From positions 791,001-855,000 of the forward strand of contig CAHIKZ030004282.1 of the NCBI GenBank assembly GCA_903632075.3: 64,000 nt of DNA, read 5' to 3'. The notes beneath the pieces were generated by a model. That model was not told the DNA's origin. It saw nothing but the letters and a program-made list of their open reading frames with translations, and made no database searches. This document shows, one piece after another, positions 21,545-32,820 of this stretch (position 1 is its first letter; each line of letters starts with the position of its first letter). The translations under genes and the position numbers were made by a program. Source of the DNA: Acanthosepion pharaonis. Lineage: Eukaryota; Mollusca; Cephalopoda; Sepiida; Sepiidae.

Positions 21545-21830
21545 ATAAATGCTAACAATTCATGGAATAATGAAAATACCTCATCTCAGAAATCCAGACA
21601 ACACCTGGTTGACATAAAACACATCAGCCTAAACGTTGTGCCTAAAACAACAAAGACAATGGTAAAATTATTAACAATTCATGGAATAATTAATATACCT
21701 CATCTCAGAAACCCGGACAACACCTGGTTGACATAAAACATGTCAACCTAAACGTTGTGCCCAAAACAAAAAAGATGATGTCATAATTGCTGACAATTCA
21801 TGAAATAATGAAAATACTTCATCTCTATGT
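21545..21830. repeat. Tandem repeat, 119-bp unit, about 2.4 copies
   Basis: TCATCTCAGA-type starts occur at 21581, 21700 and 21819, exactly 119 apart. Each unit has CAGACAACACCTGGTTGACA, AACGTTGTGCC and TGACAATTCATG blocks. A separate unit lies at about 22385-22480. The downstream LINE-A copy begins where the third unit breaks off. Confidence 0.85.
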
Positions 21831-22290
21831 TGAATCTATTGCTAGGTCAGCTGTTAAGAAATTTGGTCATTTGTGTCATTTAGAGATTATCCGGCGTAAG
21901 TCTACCATTCATCCATCTTTAGGATATTGGTACAACATATGGCCCGCTTCTCTTACTATATATTTGGAGATCATGAAAACATCCAAAGAAGAATCAGCAA
22001 TATTATTGATCCTGACCTAGTGTTTTGGTTTCAGTTACATTCCCATCGCTGTAAAGTTGCATCCCTATGCCTTTTCTATAATAATTGAATTGTAATTTTC
22101 GCTGTGGTGTCTAGACCTTGTGAATTTACGCGCAGTACTAGATTGGCAGCTAGGTCTCAGCAGTTTCATTTCCCGCCCTTCTCGTTTGTGGAACTCTATT
22201 CGGGATCAGCGCTTTCCAGCCAACTTTGATCGTCAAAAATCTCCATACAATATAAATCGTTATCTATTGTCTTCTTGATTACTCTTCTAT
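21831..22290 (+). mobile_element. LINE-A fragment
   Basis: One reads YVESIARSAVKKFGHLC, then further on HxSRPSRLWNS-like and NxNRYLLSS-like ends (TCTCGTTTGTGGAACTCTAT, AATCGTTATCTATTGTC). These are diverged RT C-terminal motifs of LINE-A. Several stops are present. Confidence 0.7.
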
Positions 22291-22490
22291 TGTTTTTGCT
22301 CCTCAGTAATGTTTCTACTTTCGAATTCTTTTACGCCTATAAACTCCTTAACGGCTTTACTGCATTCCTTAGGGTAAATCTTATAAAACAACAATCTCAG
22401 AAATCAAGACAACACCTGGGTGACGTAAAACACATCAGCCTAAAATCCGTGCTTAAAACAGCGAAGATTAATATATAATGTAAATAATTC

Positions 22491-22523
<33 letters not shown>

Positions 22524-23129
22524 CAATAACAACAACCGTATACAATTCGGCGCTTTACCAGAGAATTGCGCTTTCTCTTGATTCCCTATATATTATAAAA
22601 ACACGCTGTGTCTGTCTTTGGCCTACGTGCCAAGCGTCACATAAAAGGGTCTCCATTGACACCCACGTTTGTCTGATAATAGAACAGTTCAAATATCTTT
22701 CCGGATGCGCATTGGACAATTAGCTGACGATGTATAGCACTGTAGAGGGAAAAATGACTATTGATTACCAACAACAACCACACGAAGACATATGACCCTC
22801 GCGTATTTTCCATCGTAACGTTCATCTAACCAGATGACGTTTTGATATGATTGCTTGTCGCATTTACTGCGGACCCGGAGACATTTTTATGACTTTCTCA
22901 CTGACATTGCGAGTTCTTCTTTCAGGACCTTGATGATCATTTCCCTCCACAATTTCCTATCTCTTGAAGACTTTAACAACGATTTTTCCCCTTTTCCAAG
23001 TCTCCTACTCCTGTTCCGCCAGCCATTCACAAAAACACCCAGGTAGGTGCCCACCCCGCAAAGCCTTCCTATATCCTTCTTACCCTAGATATGAGAATGT
23101 GTCCAAGAAATTTCAGATGTCTCTGATGT
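22291..23129. other. No gene; (AAT)n and possible Helitron-like end
   Basis: An (AAT)n run lies at 22493-22521. CCCTATATATTATAAAAACA followed by CGCTGTGTCTGTCTTTGG at 22583-22620 resembles the 5' ends of some Helitrons, but no 3' hairpin/CTRR end or Rep/helicase sequence was found. One 119-bp repeat unit lies at 22385-22480. Confidence 0.4.
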
Positions 23130-23860
23130 TTTTTTTTAAGCATTACGCCCCGAGCAAGGCGTGAAGCCACTAGGATGCAGGGGTTTGCAGAAGATTTGGA
23201 GCAAGAGCAGATAGGAGAGATAGAAGAAAGGATGAGAAGGATAGTGGATAGATCAAGGCAACTGGAGATGTCGATTGACATTACATTTGAATAGTTGGAG
23301 ATTATAGCTTTCAGGGAGACAGGAATTGGGAAGGGAGTTCCACTGGCAAGAGGTGCGAGGTATGAAGCTACTGGAGTAGAAGAGACGGCTACATTTGAAA
23401 GTTTCTACGTTGTAAGGGTGAGAGCGGGATGCCAGACTCGTAGGGCGCTTGAATTCATGGAGTCTGGGAACCAGTGAAAGCAGCTCATCAGAGCAATTAC
23501 CATGAAAGTATTTGTAGAAAAGTCAGAGAGAGGCGACGGCGCGTCTGTGAGAGAGTGACTGCAGACGAGACGCTAGATCAGAGCCAATTAGATTACATAT
23601 CCGTCTCTGGATCTTGTCAAGAACTCCGAGGTAAACAGAAGGTGCCCCAGACCATATATGGCAGCAATACTCCATGCAAGGGCGAATGGTTGATTTGTAT
23701 ATTTGATGTATCGATTCAGGGGAGAAAAATTTCCTGGCGCGGCACAGAGAGCCAACTTTCCTCGCGGTGGAAAGAAGCAATGGATCATATTTACGATTCC
23801 AATGGAACAAATTATGACCATGCAATATTAGTGTTTAAGCCTTTTTATTATATCCTTACT
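23130..23860 (-). pseudogene. LINE-A reverse transcriptase C-terminal region and 3' end
   Basis: The minus-strand frame at 23825-23523 reads ...RKVGSLCRARKFFSPESIHQ, YKSTIRPCMEYCCHIWSGA, LDKIQRRICNL and LQSLSHRRAVASL. These motifs are characteristic of the thumb/C-terminal region of jockey-type non-LTR reverse transcriptases. The reading then breaks. The remaining C-terminus and the GGGGCGTAATGCTT-(A)n 3' end follow to 23130. The 187-codon frame on the opposite strand is an antisense shadow. Confidence 0.85.
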
Positions 23861-23989
23861 CTGTCCTGGACATTGAGTTCTACCTGGATTCTATCCTCTT
23901 GGAATTTTTTATTCAAAAATATACATGCATGTACCTATATATATTGCATATTTACCACTAATATTATCTATATATATGGGACTCATCAG

Positions 23990-24075
23990 CAGTGCGCATT
24001 ACACTACCGAGAATTGAAACCCGGGCAGCTACATTGACAGGCAAACGTCATACCAACTGTACTAACGGGCCTCAG
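23990..24075 (-). repeat. tRNA-like sequence (SINE head or tRNA pseudogene)
   Basis: The minus strand reads GGCCCGTTAGTACAGTTGGT with an A box, and GCCCGGGTTTCAATTCTCGG with a B box. The 3' acceptor strand expected to pair with GGCCCGT is absent, so it is not a functional tRNA gene. Confidence 0.6.
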
Positions 24076-24244
24076 TGACGGAGAGGTAGCGAACTAGACT
24101 CGATATTGCGCCGCTCGTTTACATATTCCGTGGTGGAAGTTCCTTTACCCATAGGACTGTACCGCCGAGAGCCACGGCTACCAACACCAAGCCGCTCCAT
24201 CCAGAGTATTAGAAGCTGGTTCAAGCAAGGATATACAAATGATA

Positions 24245-24815
24245 GATATATATATATATATATATATATATAGATGAAATTACATTCATGCTATATATGT
24301 CTCATGAACACACACACATGCGCGTACACACACACACATATACATGGACTGGATTTTAAAAGTTTGATGTTTTATAATGGTTCTTCTGCCACAAAATTAA
24401 TTTGAATTGATAGTAGAATTCACGAATGATCATTAAGGCGGGCTTTAAGATACTCTAAGGTAGGCGAATGCTTTATCAATTGAGAATATAACATTTCAAA
24501 TGGCTGACAATTTCAACCTTATCAATCTTCTGAGGGGATGGATATAGAAAGTTAAATCCTAAGACAAGAACAATTTCTCAGTATCAGATAAACTATCACT
24601 CGTCAAGTTAAGAATATGTTTATCTGGTTTGATCAGTGAACCAAATTTATTTTAATAACAGAATTTAGGCATCACCATTTTTTTTTAAGCGGTTCTATTT
24701 TGGGAGAAAATATCAACATTAAAGAGATACTTAGAGAAATGGAATTTATCAAAAAAGGAAAGAGTAGACCAAATATTACCCCAAAGGGATTGCAACTGAA
24801 TTTTTACAGAATTGA

Positions 24816-24892
<77 letters not shown>

Positions 24893-24903
24893 TTAACTTT
24901 ATT

Positions 24904-24978
<75 letters not shown>

Positions 24979-24982
24979 TATG

Positions 24983-25013
<31 letters not shown>

Positions 25014-25119
25014 CATAATCAAGAGAAATTATATATAAGTATATATATGATCACATAGATTATGTGGATAGATATATGAATATTTGATAAACGAAATTAT
25101 GTAGATATAATGATCAACA

Positions 25120-25178
<59 letters not shown>

Positions 25179-25289
25179 AGCACTATTTTGTAAAAATAAA
25201 AATATTACATTGAGCACTATTTTGTAAAAATAAAAATATTTATAGGAACACCGGATTATATATCTTACTCTTCTTTCTTTTTATTTTAT

Positions 25290-25365
<76 letters not shown>

Positions 25366-25600
25366 GATCAACATGAATTATATATATGTCAACCGAAATT
25401 ATACACATATATGTGATCACCATGAATTATTAGATATATATATATATAGATATAGATATTATAATCAAATTATATATATAATGAAAATGAGCATAAATTT
25501 TATATATATAATCAACATGAATTATATCTCAACATTATATATATATCATCAACATTAGATACATATATATATATATAAATATATATCATCAACATTAGAT

Positions 25601-25640
<40 letters not shown>

Positions 25641-25668
25641 ATATCATACATACATCACATCAACATTA

Positions 25669-25746
<78 letters not shown>

Positions 25747-25821
25747 ATGAACATTATATATACATATATAGATATATCAACAATGTTATATACATATATA
25801 TTTATATTTATTTATATATAT

Positions 25822-25897
<76 letters not shown>

Positions 25898-25915
25898 TTA
25901 TGTTATATACATATA
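24245..25915. repeat. Very large (TA)n cluster
   Basis: Long (TA)n arrays lie at 24245-24272, 24822-25016, 25124-25177, 25320-25362, 25607-25638, 25704-25742 and 25826-25890, with (TATC)n at 25668-25704. Spacers are repeated short motifs such as ATCAACATTA and TGAGCACTATTTTGTAAAAA (duplicated at about 25177 and 25212). Translated frames full of Tyr-Ile are artefacts. Confidence 0.95.
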
Positions 25916-25925
25916 TATGTATATA

Positions 25926-27544
25926 CAGTAGCGGCCATAATATAATGAACGGAAACAACAGTGACATAAAAATGTGTATTACTTAAAAAGTAATGCATGA
26001 TTAGTAATGAAATTTTTACCGAATAAAGATTAGGGTGTAATGCATAAATATTATACAAAGTTACAAAAATTTACATAATAGTTTTTTTTTTTAAATAAAG
26101 ATTAAATGGAACAAAGGAAATAAGCTACTTGACAAAAGTTAAGGAACGATCTTGTTAATACTTGTTTGAGAACAAAATATCAACAAAACTTAATATTTGG
26201 TAAACATCGCCTTATTTTCAATGACTTCTCTGCATTGTCGACCACATGATCTAATTAATTTTTTGCAAAAATCAGCAGTAATTCCCTCCCATTCGTCTTT
26301 CAATAACTCCCATAGGTGATCCTGGTTTTTCGGGTTTCTTTTCTGAGCCCTTTCTCCAATTATCTTCCAAAAATTTTCTTTTGAATTCAGGTCGGGGCTC
26401 TGGGATAGCCACTTCATTAGGGTGATTCCTTCTTCTTCAAATAAAGCCATACCTTCTGAGCCTTGTGGCAAGGTGCATTGTCCTGCATGAAAATAGGAAA
26501 TTCATAAAGATTATGGTGTAATCTTGGTACCACACACTGCTGAAGAAGCCTTTTGTAAATCTCAGCATTGATATTGCCATGTACGCGGATGATAGGGTCA
26601 ACTCCTGCAGATGAAATCATTTCCCACACCATCACACTGCCGCCACCAAACTTAACGGTTTTCTTGACACATTGAGAAGACAGTCTTTCACCTGTTCTAC
26701 GTCGTACGTAGGTTTTTCCCTCAGAACCAAATATAGTAAACTTGGACTCGTCACTGAAATAAACTGCATCCCATTGTGCGTCAGTCCAAACAACATGTTT
26801 TCTCGCATACTCCAGGCGTGCCCTTTGGTTTCGCTTTGAAATGAGAGGCTTCGAAGCTGGAATACGGGCATGCAATCCTGCATTTTTTAACCTGCAAGCA
26901 ACCGTTATCCTTGAGATCTTATCTGTCACTTCATTAAATTTACGTCCAATTGATGTAGCAGTTTCAAAACGGTTTATTGTAGATATTCTAACAATTTTTT
27001 CGATCTTCTCTTTGCGATGTTTTGGAGGTCTGCCGGTTTTTGGTTTTGCATCTAACGTTTTATCGGTTTTATACCTGCTAATTACACGATGAACGACACT
27101 TTTATACCTATGAACAATACAGAAATTTCTGAAATTGACTTTTTTCTTGATAGTTAGCGATAATGAGTTTTTTTTCTTCAAAAGAGAGCGTTTTGCGTGT
27201 AGAATTTGCCATATTCTTTAAAAATAAAGTCCTAATGGTAAATGAACTTTTACTTATTGTTGAAAAGCTCCATCGAGTTTTTTAACAATGTAAATTAAAA
27301 GTTTATGCAAATTATTAACATCGTTCCTTAACTTTTGTCCAGTAGCTTATTTCCTTTCTTCCATTTAATCTTTATTTAAAATAAAAAACTATTATGTAAA
27401 TTTTTGTAACTTTGTATAATATTTATGCATTAGAGCCTAATCTTTATTCGGTAAAAATTTCATTGCTAATCATGCATTACTTTTTAAGTAATACACATAT
27501 TTGTGTCTTTGTTGTTTCCGTTCCGTATATTATGGCCGCTACTG
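25926..27544 (-). mobile_element. Complete Tc1-type element (1619 bp) with 225-bp inverted repeats
   Basis: The ends are CAGTAGCGGCCATA at 25926 and its complement ending at 27544, each flanked by TA (25924-25925, 27545-27546). The inverted repeats run about 25926-26150 and 27320-27544. Each has a second inner motif, TTGACAAAAGTTAAGGAACG or its diverged match, about 200 bp in from the tip. That is an IR/DR layout as in some Tc1 elements. The element sits inside the (TA)n cluster. Confidence 0.95.
26190..27212 (-). pseudogene. Tc1 transposase, two frameshifts
   Basis: The likely start is the ATG at 27212 (MANSTRKTLSFEEKKLII...). The frame shifts near 27120, and the long frame from there carries the HTH region with the KTGRPPKHRKEK hook. 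It has the catalytic core VYFSDESKF (first Asp), KFGGGSVMVW, and FMQDNAPCHKAQ (second Asp). A second frameshift near 26440 moves to the frame with WLSQSPDLNSKENFW, whose Glu is the third catalytic residue. Counting across the shift gives 34 residues between the second Asp and the Glu, the DD34E signature. All three catalytic residues survive, so it looks young, but the reading frame is broken. Confidence 0.95.
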
Positions 27545-27595
27545 TATATATCATCAACATATACATATATATCATCAACATTATACATATATACT

Positions 27596-27596
<1 letters not shown>

Positions 27597-27665
<69 letters not shown>

Positions 27666-27806
27666 GCAGAGATATCGTTTTAATGTGTGCTATATTTATG
27701 GGATAAAGTGCTCAATATCAGAGATAGAACGTATGTAAATATAAAAGTGAACATTGAAGTCAGCACTCAGGGACGACAGGCTGTTTCATGCTAGACGCAA
27801 TCAACT
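27597..27806. repeat. (TA)n array and P-type repeat arm
   Basis: (TA)n at 27597-27662, then an arm reading GTGTGCTATATTTATGGGAT, AAAGTGCTCAATATCAGAG, TATAAAAGTGAACATTGAAG, and CAGGCTGTTTCATGCTAGA. It is the left arm of the P palindrome family, truncated where the foldback element at 27809 begins. Confidence 0.8.
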
Positions 27807-27808
27807 TA

Positions 27809-28295
27809 ACTTTTGGAAGGAGTCCTTCAGATTTCTGTGTTTCATTTTCCGTCGTGTTAAAAAAAAAGATTTCTTCGATATCTCAATGTTCGTGCTAACT
27901 TAATTTTGACATCATCATTTTGTAGATCTTACCTTGGGCTATACATTATGCCTTCTTACAATTAATGGGGTATCATTTGTTCCCACTTTATATTAATTTA
28001 TATTTCTCTGTTCTTGAAAGTTTCTTTGTGAATCTGCTATCAACTGCGTTTCATCTGCATATCCTATGTAAAGCTGCGTAATCACTTTTGAAATTTGTCA
28101 CTGCTCGACAGTGTGAACAAAGCAGATACGGACTAAATGTGCCAAAAATATACTGCATAATGTATAGCCCAAGGTAAGATCTACAAAATGATGATGTCAA
28201 AATTAAGTTAGCACGAACATTTAGATATCGAAGAAATCTTTTTAACACGGCGTAAAATGAAACACCGAAGTCTGAAGTATTCCTTCCAAACGTTA
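27809..28295. mobile_element. Foldback MITE with about 143-bp inverted repeats
   Basis: Arms at 27809-27951 and 28155-28295 are inverted copies with few differences. They share GTGTTTCATTTT, GATTTCTTCGATATCT, AATGTTCGTGCTAACTTAAT and AAGGTAAGATCTACAAAATG (or complement). The 200-bp centre has no coding potential. The transposase family is unknown; no clear target duplication was seen. Confidence 0.85.
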
Positions 28296-29016
28296 AACAA
28301 ATGTTAAGAAATCGTTAGAATCAAAGAAAAGAAGGTTCAACTTCTATATATAATACCACCCGTCTATATATCAGCGAATGCTGACCAGATTTTTTACAGA
28401 TGAACGGAAGACTTGAGGCAAAAATATGTTTATATTAGTAATAAGCAGAAGTACTTAAAGAATTTAAACATTTTTTTTTGTAAAACAGGAATCCCAGTTA
28501 CCAAGAATATGCTCTGAATTATTAGCTAAGACATTATTTAATTAGGAAAACAATAATTGCTTTTATGAATAAAATATATTATGAACACTGCTGTCTTAAG
28601 AAAAAAAAATTCGATAAAGAATAAATTTTTACTATAATTGTTTTCATTTTTTTTAATTTAATTAAAGTTTTAAATTTTTAACATTCTGTATTAATTTGTA
28701 GCACTCGGGGATATTGCTATTAAATGAAAACTAATTTTACTAATCATAAATGGGAAAGCTTACTACAGTTCAGCGACCGCCAGTATTTTAAAAATGAATT
28801 TATATTTTTTGTGTATAAACGTGCCGATTTTTGTATATACGGACGTCCATACGCGATATTATCAGAAATTAAGAGCTGTAACTATATTGAAATGAAATCC
28901 AAAGTACTTAAAATTCAATGATATGTTTGATTATTTAAAATATTTTCCTAAATTTAAATGATTACTTGGTAGGTAATACCAAACATAAGTCGATCGAGAT
29001 AGTTCTGAAATCTCAT
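28296..29016. other. No gene; AT-rich
   Basis: The 65-codon frame at 28724-28921 shows no recognisable domain. No repeat structure is visible. Confidence 0.5.
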
Positions 29017-29167
29017 TAAAACTCACACCTATTAAAGCAGACAATCTTCCTCAAATAAAGTTTCAGAAAAATATATTCTATTTTTGAACGATATTTTTAA
29101 TAAAGATAAAGATTTTAAATATGGTTAAAATCAGCCCTTTGTAGCCATTATATATAAAAAAAAAACA
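29017..29167. repeat. Dispersed direct repeat, copy 1
   Basis: About 145 bp, beginning CATTAAAACTCACACCTATT and ending with CCCTTTGTAGCCATTATAT, recurs almost identically at 31073-31220. The two copies lie 2056 bp apart in the same orientation, bracketing the minisatellite. Confidence 0.85.
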
Positions 29168-29324
29168 ATCTCATTCTAATGTAAATTAGTTCTGAAATGG
29201 AGGAAAATATTTTGCTGATTGCAAATATTAAATTTAATCTATTCGCTTGAAATTAAAACTAAAATGAAAACTTCAAGAAAGATTTCGCATTTTTAAAATA
29301 CATTTTCAATCTCAAGTATCAATA

Positions 29325-30354
29325 TTTCGTATAACAGTGTATTTCTAATAACACTGTATTTCTTATAACTGTGTGTTTCTACTAACACTGTATTTCTGAT
29401 TACAGTGTATTTCTAATAACACTGTATTACTTATTACAGTGTATTTCTTATAACAGTGTATTTCTTATGTATTTCTTATAACAGTGTGTTTCTAATAACA
29501 GTGCATTTTTTAATAACACTGCATTTCTCATAACAGTGTATTTCTTATTACAGTGTATTTCTTATAACACTGTATTTCTTATAACACTGTATTTCTAATA
29601 ACACTGTATTTCTTATAACAGTGTGTTTCTAATAACACTGTATTTCTTATAACAGTGTATTTTTAATAACACTGTATTTCTTATAACTGTATTTCTAATA
29701 ACACTGTATTTCTTATTTCAGTGTATTTCTTATAACAGTGTATTTCTAATAACACTGCATTTCTCATAACAGTGTATTTCTTATTACAGTGTATTTCTAA
29801 TAACACTGTATTTCTTATAACACTGTATTTCTTATAACAGTGTATTTCTTATGTATTTCTTATAACAGTGTGTTTCTAATAACAGTGCATTTTTTAATAA
29901 CACTGCATTTCTCATAACAGTGTATTTCTTATTACAGTGTATTTCTTATAACACTGTATTTCTAATAACACTGTATTTCATATAACAGTTTATTTTTAAT
30001 AACACTGTATTTCTTATAACTGTATTTCTAATAACACTGTATTTCTTATTTCAGTGTATTTCTTATTACAGTGTTCTTCTAATAACAATGTATTTCTAAT
30101 AACAGTGTATACGTTTAGTAAAATAACAGTGTATTTCTAATAACAGTGTATTTCTTATCACACTGTATTTCTTATTTCAGTGTATTTCTTATAACAGTGT
30201 ATTTTCTAATAACACTGCATTTCTCATAACGGTGTATTTCTTATTACAGTGCATTTCTAATAACATTGTATTTCTAATAACACTGTATTTGTTAATTACA
30301 GTGTTCTTCTAATAACAATGTATTTCTAATAACAGTGTATACGTTTAGTAAAAT
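29325..30354. repeat. 1-kb minisatellite, about 17-18-bp unit with higher-order duplication
   Basis: About 60 imperfect units of the form ACAGTGTATTTCTTATA or ACACTGTATTTCTAATA. The CAGTG and CACTG forms, reverse complements of each other, alternate irregularly. Larger blocks are themselves repeated: a block starting TTTCTTATGTATTTC at 29461 recurs at 29845 (384 bp), and GTGTTCTTCTAATAACAATG at 30071 recurs at 30301 (230 bp). No coding potential. Confidence 0.95.
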
Positions 30355-30764
30355 ATGTACAGGAAATAGGCTTTAATAAAAAGAAAATAAAACAGAAAAT
30401 ATATTCATGTCAGAAATAAATACTTTTTTTTTAACACAGAACAAGCAGAGGTCTCGCCAAATTTGTTTTTAACGGCAGGAAGCTAAACAAACCTAAGCAT
30501 TTTTGAAAACAGAATTATGTTAAGATTGAAGAGTTAATTGAAAATCTGGTGGCCCATGAGAAGTACCGTTAACTTGTTTCTTTTCGTCCAGCCGTCGATC
30601 ACTTATGCCCTTCACTGAAGAAGGAGTGATAATGACCGGAAACTCATTTCACAAGTACAGGAAACACACTAACATTGACTATCACGACCTATAACCTCAC
30701 ACATTCACGTTCTCTCTCTATCTTTCTCTCATACATACATACATACATACATACACATGCACAC

Positions 30765-30772
<8 letters not shown>
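30355..30772. other. No gene seen; short (CATA)n
   Basis: Unremarkable sequence to 30720, then (ATAC)n leading into (TA)n. Confidence 0.55.
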
Positions 30773-30819
<47 letters not shown>

Positions 30820-31010
30820 CCGAAAACAGGTCTGGTATAGATGAAATAATATTCCGATAATCAAAACGACTATTTTTTAAAAAAGTGCTCAATACAAAGT
30901 AGACCAAATAATATTTATTCAAAAATTATAACATAAGTATGTTATAAAATCACTACAAAAATAGCTATTTTGCTTCAACACTTCTGGTGTTTTGTCACCA
31001 TCGCTTGACA

Positions 31011-31070
<60 letters not shown>
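30773..31070. repeat. R-type repeat between two (TA)n arrays
   Basis: (TA)n at about 30773-30815 and 31013-31069 bracket a minus-oriented copy of the unit at 3171-3256: GTGCTCAATACAAAGTAGAC, TTATAACATAAGTATGTTAT, CACTACAAAAATAGCTATTT, TTCAACACTTCTGGTGTTT. Confidence 0.8.
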
Positions 31071-31071
<1 letters not shown>

Positions 31072-31072
31072 A

Positions 31073-31220
31073 CATTAAAACTCACACCTATTAAAGCAGA
31101 CAATCTTCCTCAAATAAAGTTTCAGAAAAATATATTCTATTTTTGAACGATATTTTTAATAAAGATAATTATTTTAAATATGGTTAAAATCAGCCCTTTG
31201 TAGCCATTATATAAAAAAAA
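31073..31220. repeat. Dispersed direct repeat, copy 2
   Basis: Near-identical to 29017-29167 and starts directly after a (TA)n array. Confidence 0.85.
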
Positions 31221-31254
31221 AATATATTATATATTATAATATATTATATTATAT

Positions 31255-31372
31255 ATAATGTTTATATGTATTCTCTTATATGTTTTGTTTCATAATATAT
31301 ATATAATATATATATATATATATTATGAAACAAAACATATAACAGAATACATTTAAACATTATATATAATAT
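31255..31372. repeat. Inverted repeat with about 45-bp arms
   Basis: ATATGTTTTGTTTCATAATA on the left is mirrored by TATTATGAAACAAAACATAT on the right, and the arms extend outward through the AATGTTTA/TAAACATT ends. The centre is (TA)n. A partial third copy follows at about 31431-31460. Confidence 0.85.
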
Positions 31373-31699
31373 ATGTAATATTAATTATATAATATATATT
31401 ATATATAATATATACAATATATATATATATGATGAAACATAAAAACACATAAACAGAATATCTAGCTATCTATCTATTTGGAAGAAATGTTTCGTGGCGT
31501 TTTCCAATAGGTGCTATTTGAATACGGGGATTCGCACATATATTTGGGATGGTGCCATTTCAGTGCAACTTTCTATAAGATTAGTGTGTACATTTTGGAT
31601 TTTAAATGTTTTATGTTAAAATTTCGCTGAGAAAAAACAAAGCAAACATAAAACAAATAAAAAACGCTTTAGAGACAGCAAAAACGGATATGTGCCGTT

Positions 31700-32600
31700 T
31701 ATAGGCGTGGTGCCATAACTGAGAGTACAGTTTATAGAGGATTTGCTAGCTTCAGATGTGGAAATTTTGATCTGGAAGGCCATGGAAGTTCTGGCAAGCC
31801 TGTAGTTGTCGATGATGACAAATTTGAAGTGTTGATTAACAATAATTCAAGACACATGATGCGGAACATCGTAGTTATACTCCGCATATCTCCTGTGAGC
31901 GTTGTAAGGCATTTGAAAAATCTTGGATGCATGAACCGCTTTAATTGTTTGGATAAGTTACGAAGAAAGAAATAATTGATCGTATTTCCATCAGTTTTTT
32001 TTTTTTTTTTTGAGTGCAACAAAAACGACTCGTGCTTGAAAAGAGCAATTGCAGGTGATGAAAAATGGATTGTTTACAACAATGTGGGTCAAAAAATACC
32101 CTGGGGAAAACGAATTGCGTCACCGTTTGGTATTTTAAGGGCATTGTGTATTAGACCTCACGGCAAAATCAGTTGTTGTATTTAGACAATAACTTTTCTT
32201 AACGGGATCGATTAAAAGCAGTAATTGTTGAAAGGCGTCTAGAATTTTCCAAGCGAAAGATAGCCGTCTTCTGTCAGAACAACTCCATATTTTACATATT
32301 TTTTGCAGGCACGCCAGTTGTGCACAGATTACCTTTCACCTTCGGATCACCACGTATATCGCTTAATGGGTAGAATTTTTTTTTTTCTAGTTTTTACTGG
32401 CTTTCAGAGAATTGGTCTGGAAGACTGTGAGTTCCACTCTGACATCAGCCATTTCGGGAAGGATGGAACAATGAAGTTGCTTCAAAGATAGTGGGGCAGA
32501 ATGGTGCCAATGTGGCTGAATAAATCGATGTGCAAATATCTAAATATTGTCATTCAAATTCACGTAAAAAGGCCACGAACTTTTGTTCCGACCCCATTAA
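31700..32600 (+). pseudogene. mariner transposase relic
   Basis: The reading begins ITESTVYRGFASFRCGNFDL, then a VVDDDKFEVLI segment and SVVRHLKNLGCMNR, which are mariner HTH-linker motifs. After a frameshift and a T-run, LKRAIAGDEKWIVYNNVGQ carries the first catalytic Asp. No good match to the second or third catalytic motif survives. AAAGGCCACGAACTTTTGTT near 32562 may be the right inverted terminus; I did not find the left one. It belongs to a different mariner lineage from 8097-9384. Confidence 0.75.
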
Positions 32601-32621
32601 TTGACTTATGCTTTGCCCCCG

Positions 32622-32643
32622 CACACACGCGCGCGCGCACACA

Positions 32644-32730
<87 letters not shown>
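32622..32730. repeat. (CA)n-(TA)n microsatellite
   Basis: (CA)n with CG interruptions to about 32679, then (TA)n to 32730. It yields Thr-His and Tyr-Ile frames that are not genes. Confidence 0.95.
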
Positions 32731-32732
<2 letters not shown>

Positions 32733-32820
32733 TAATTAATAAGTGTTCAAGCTTTCACATATCTTGAACGGTCTTAGGTAAATTTATTAAATATTGTAAC
32801 TTTGATTATACATTTAGCAC

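Noticed and set aside
23474..24037. 187-codon open frame on the + strand
   Set aside because: It runs antisense to the LINE-A reverse transcriptase fragment and then into a tRNA-like repeat; no motif supports it.
29325..30354. Regularly spaced short repeats, CRISPR-like at first sight
   Set aside because: Units are directly adjacent without unique spacers, diverge freely and lie in eukaryotic repeat DNA; it is a minisatellite.
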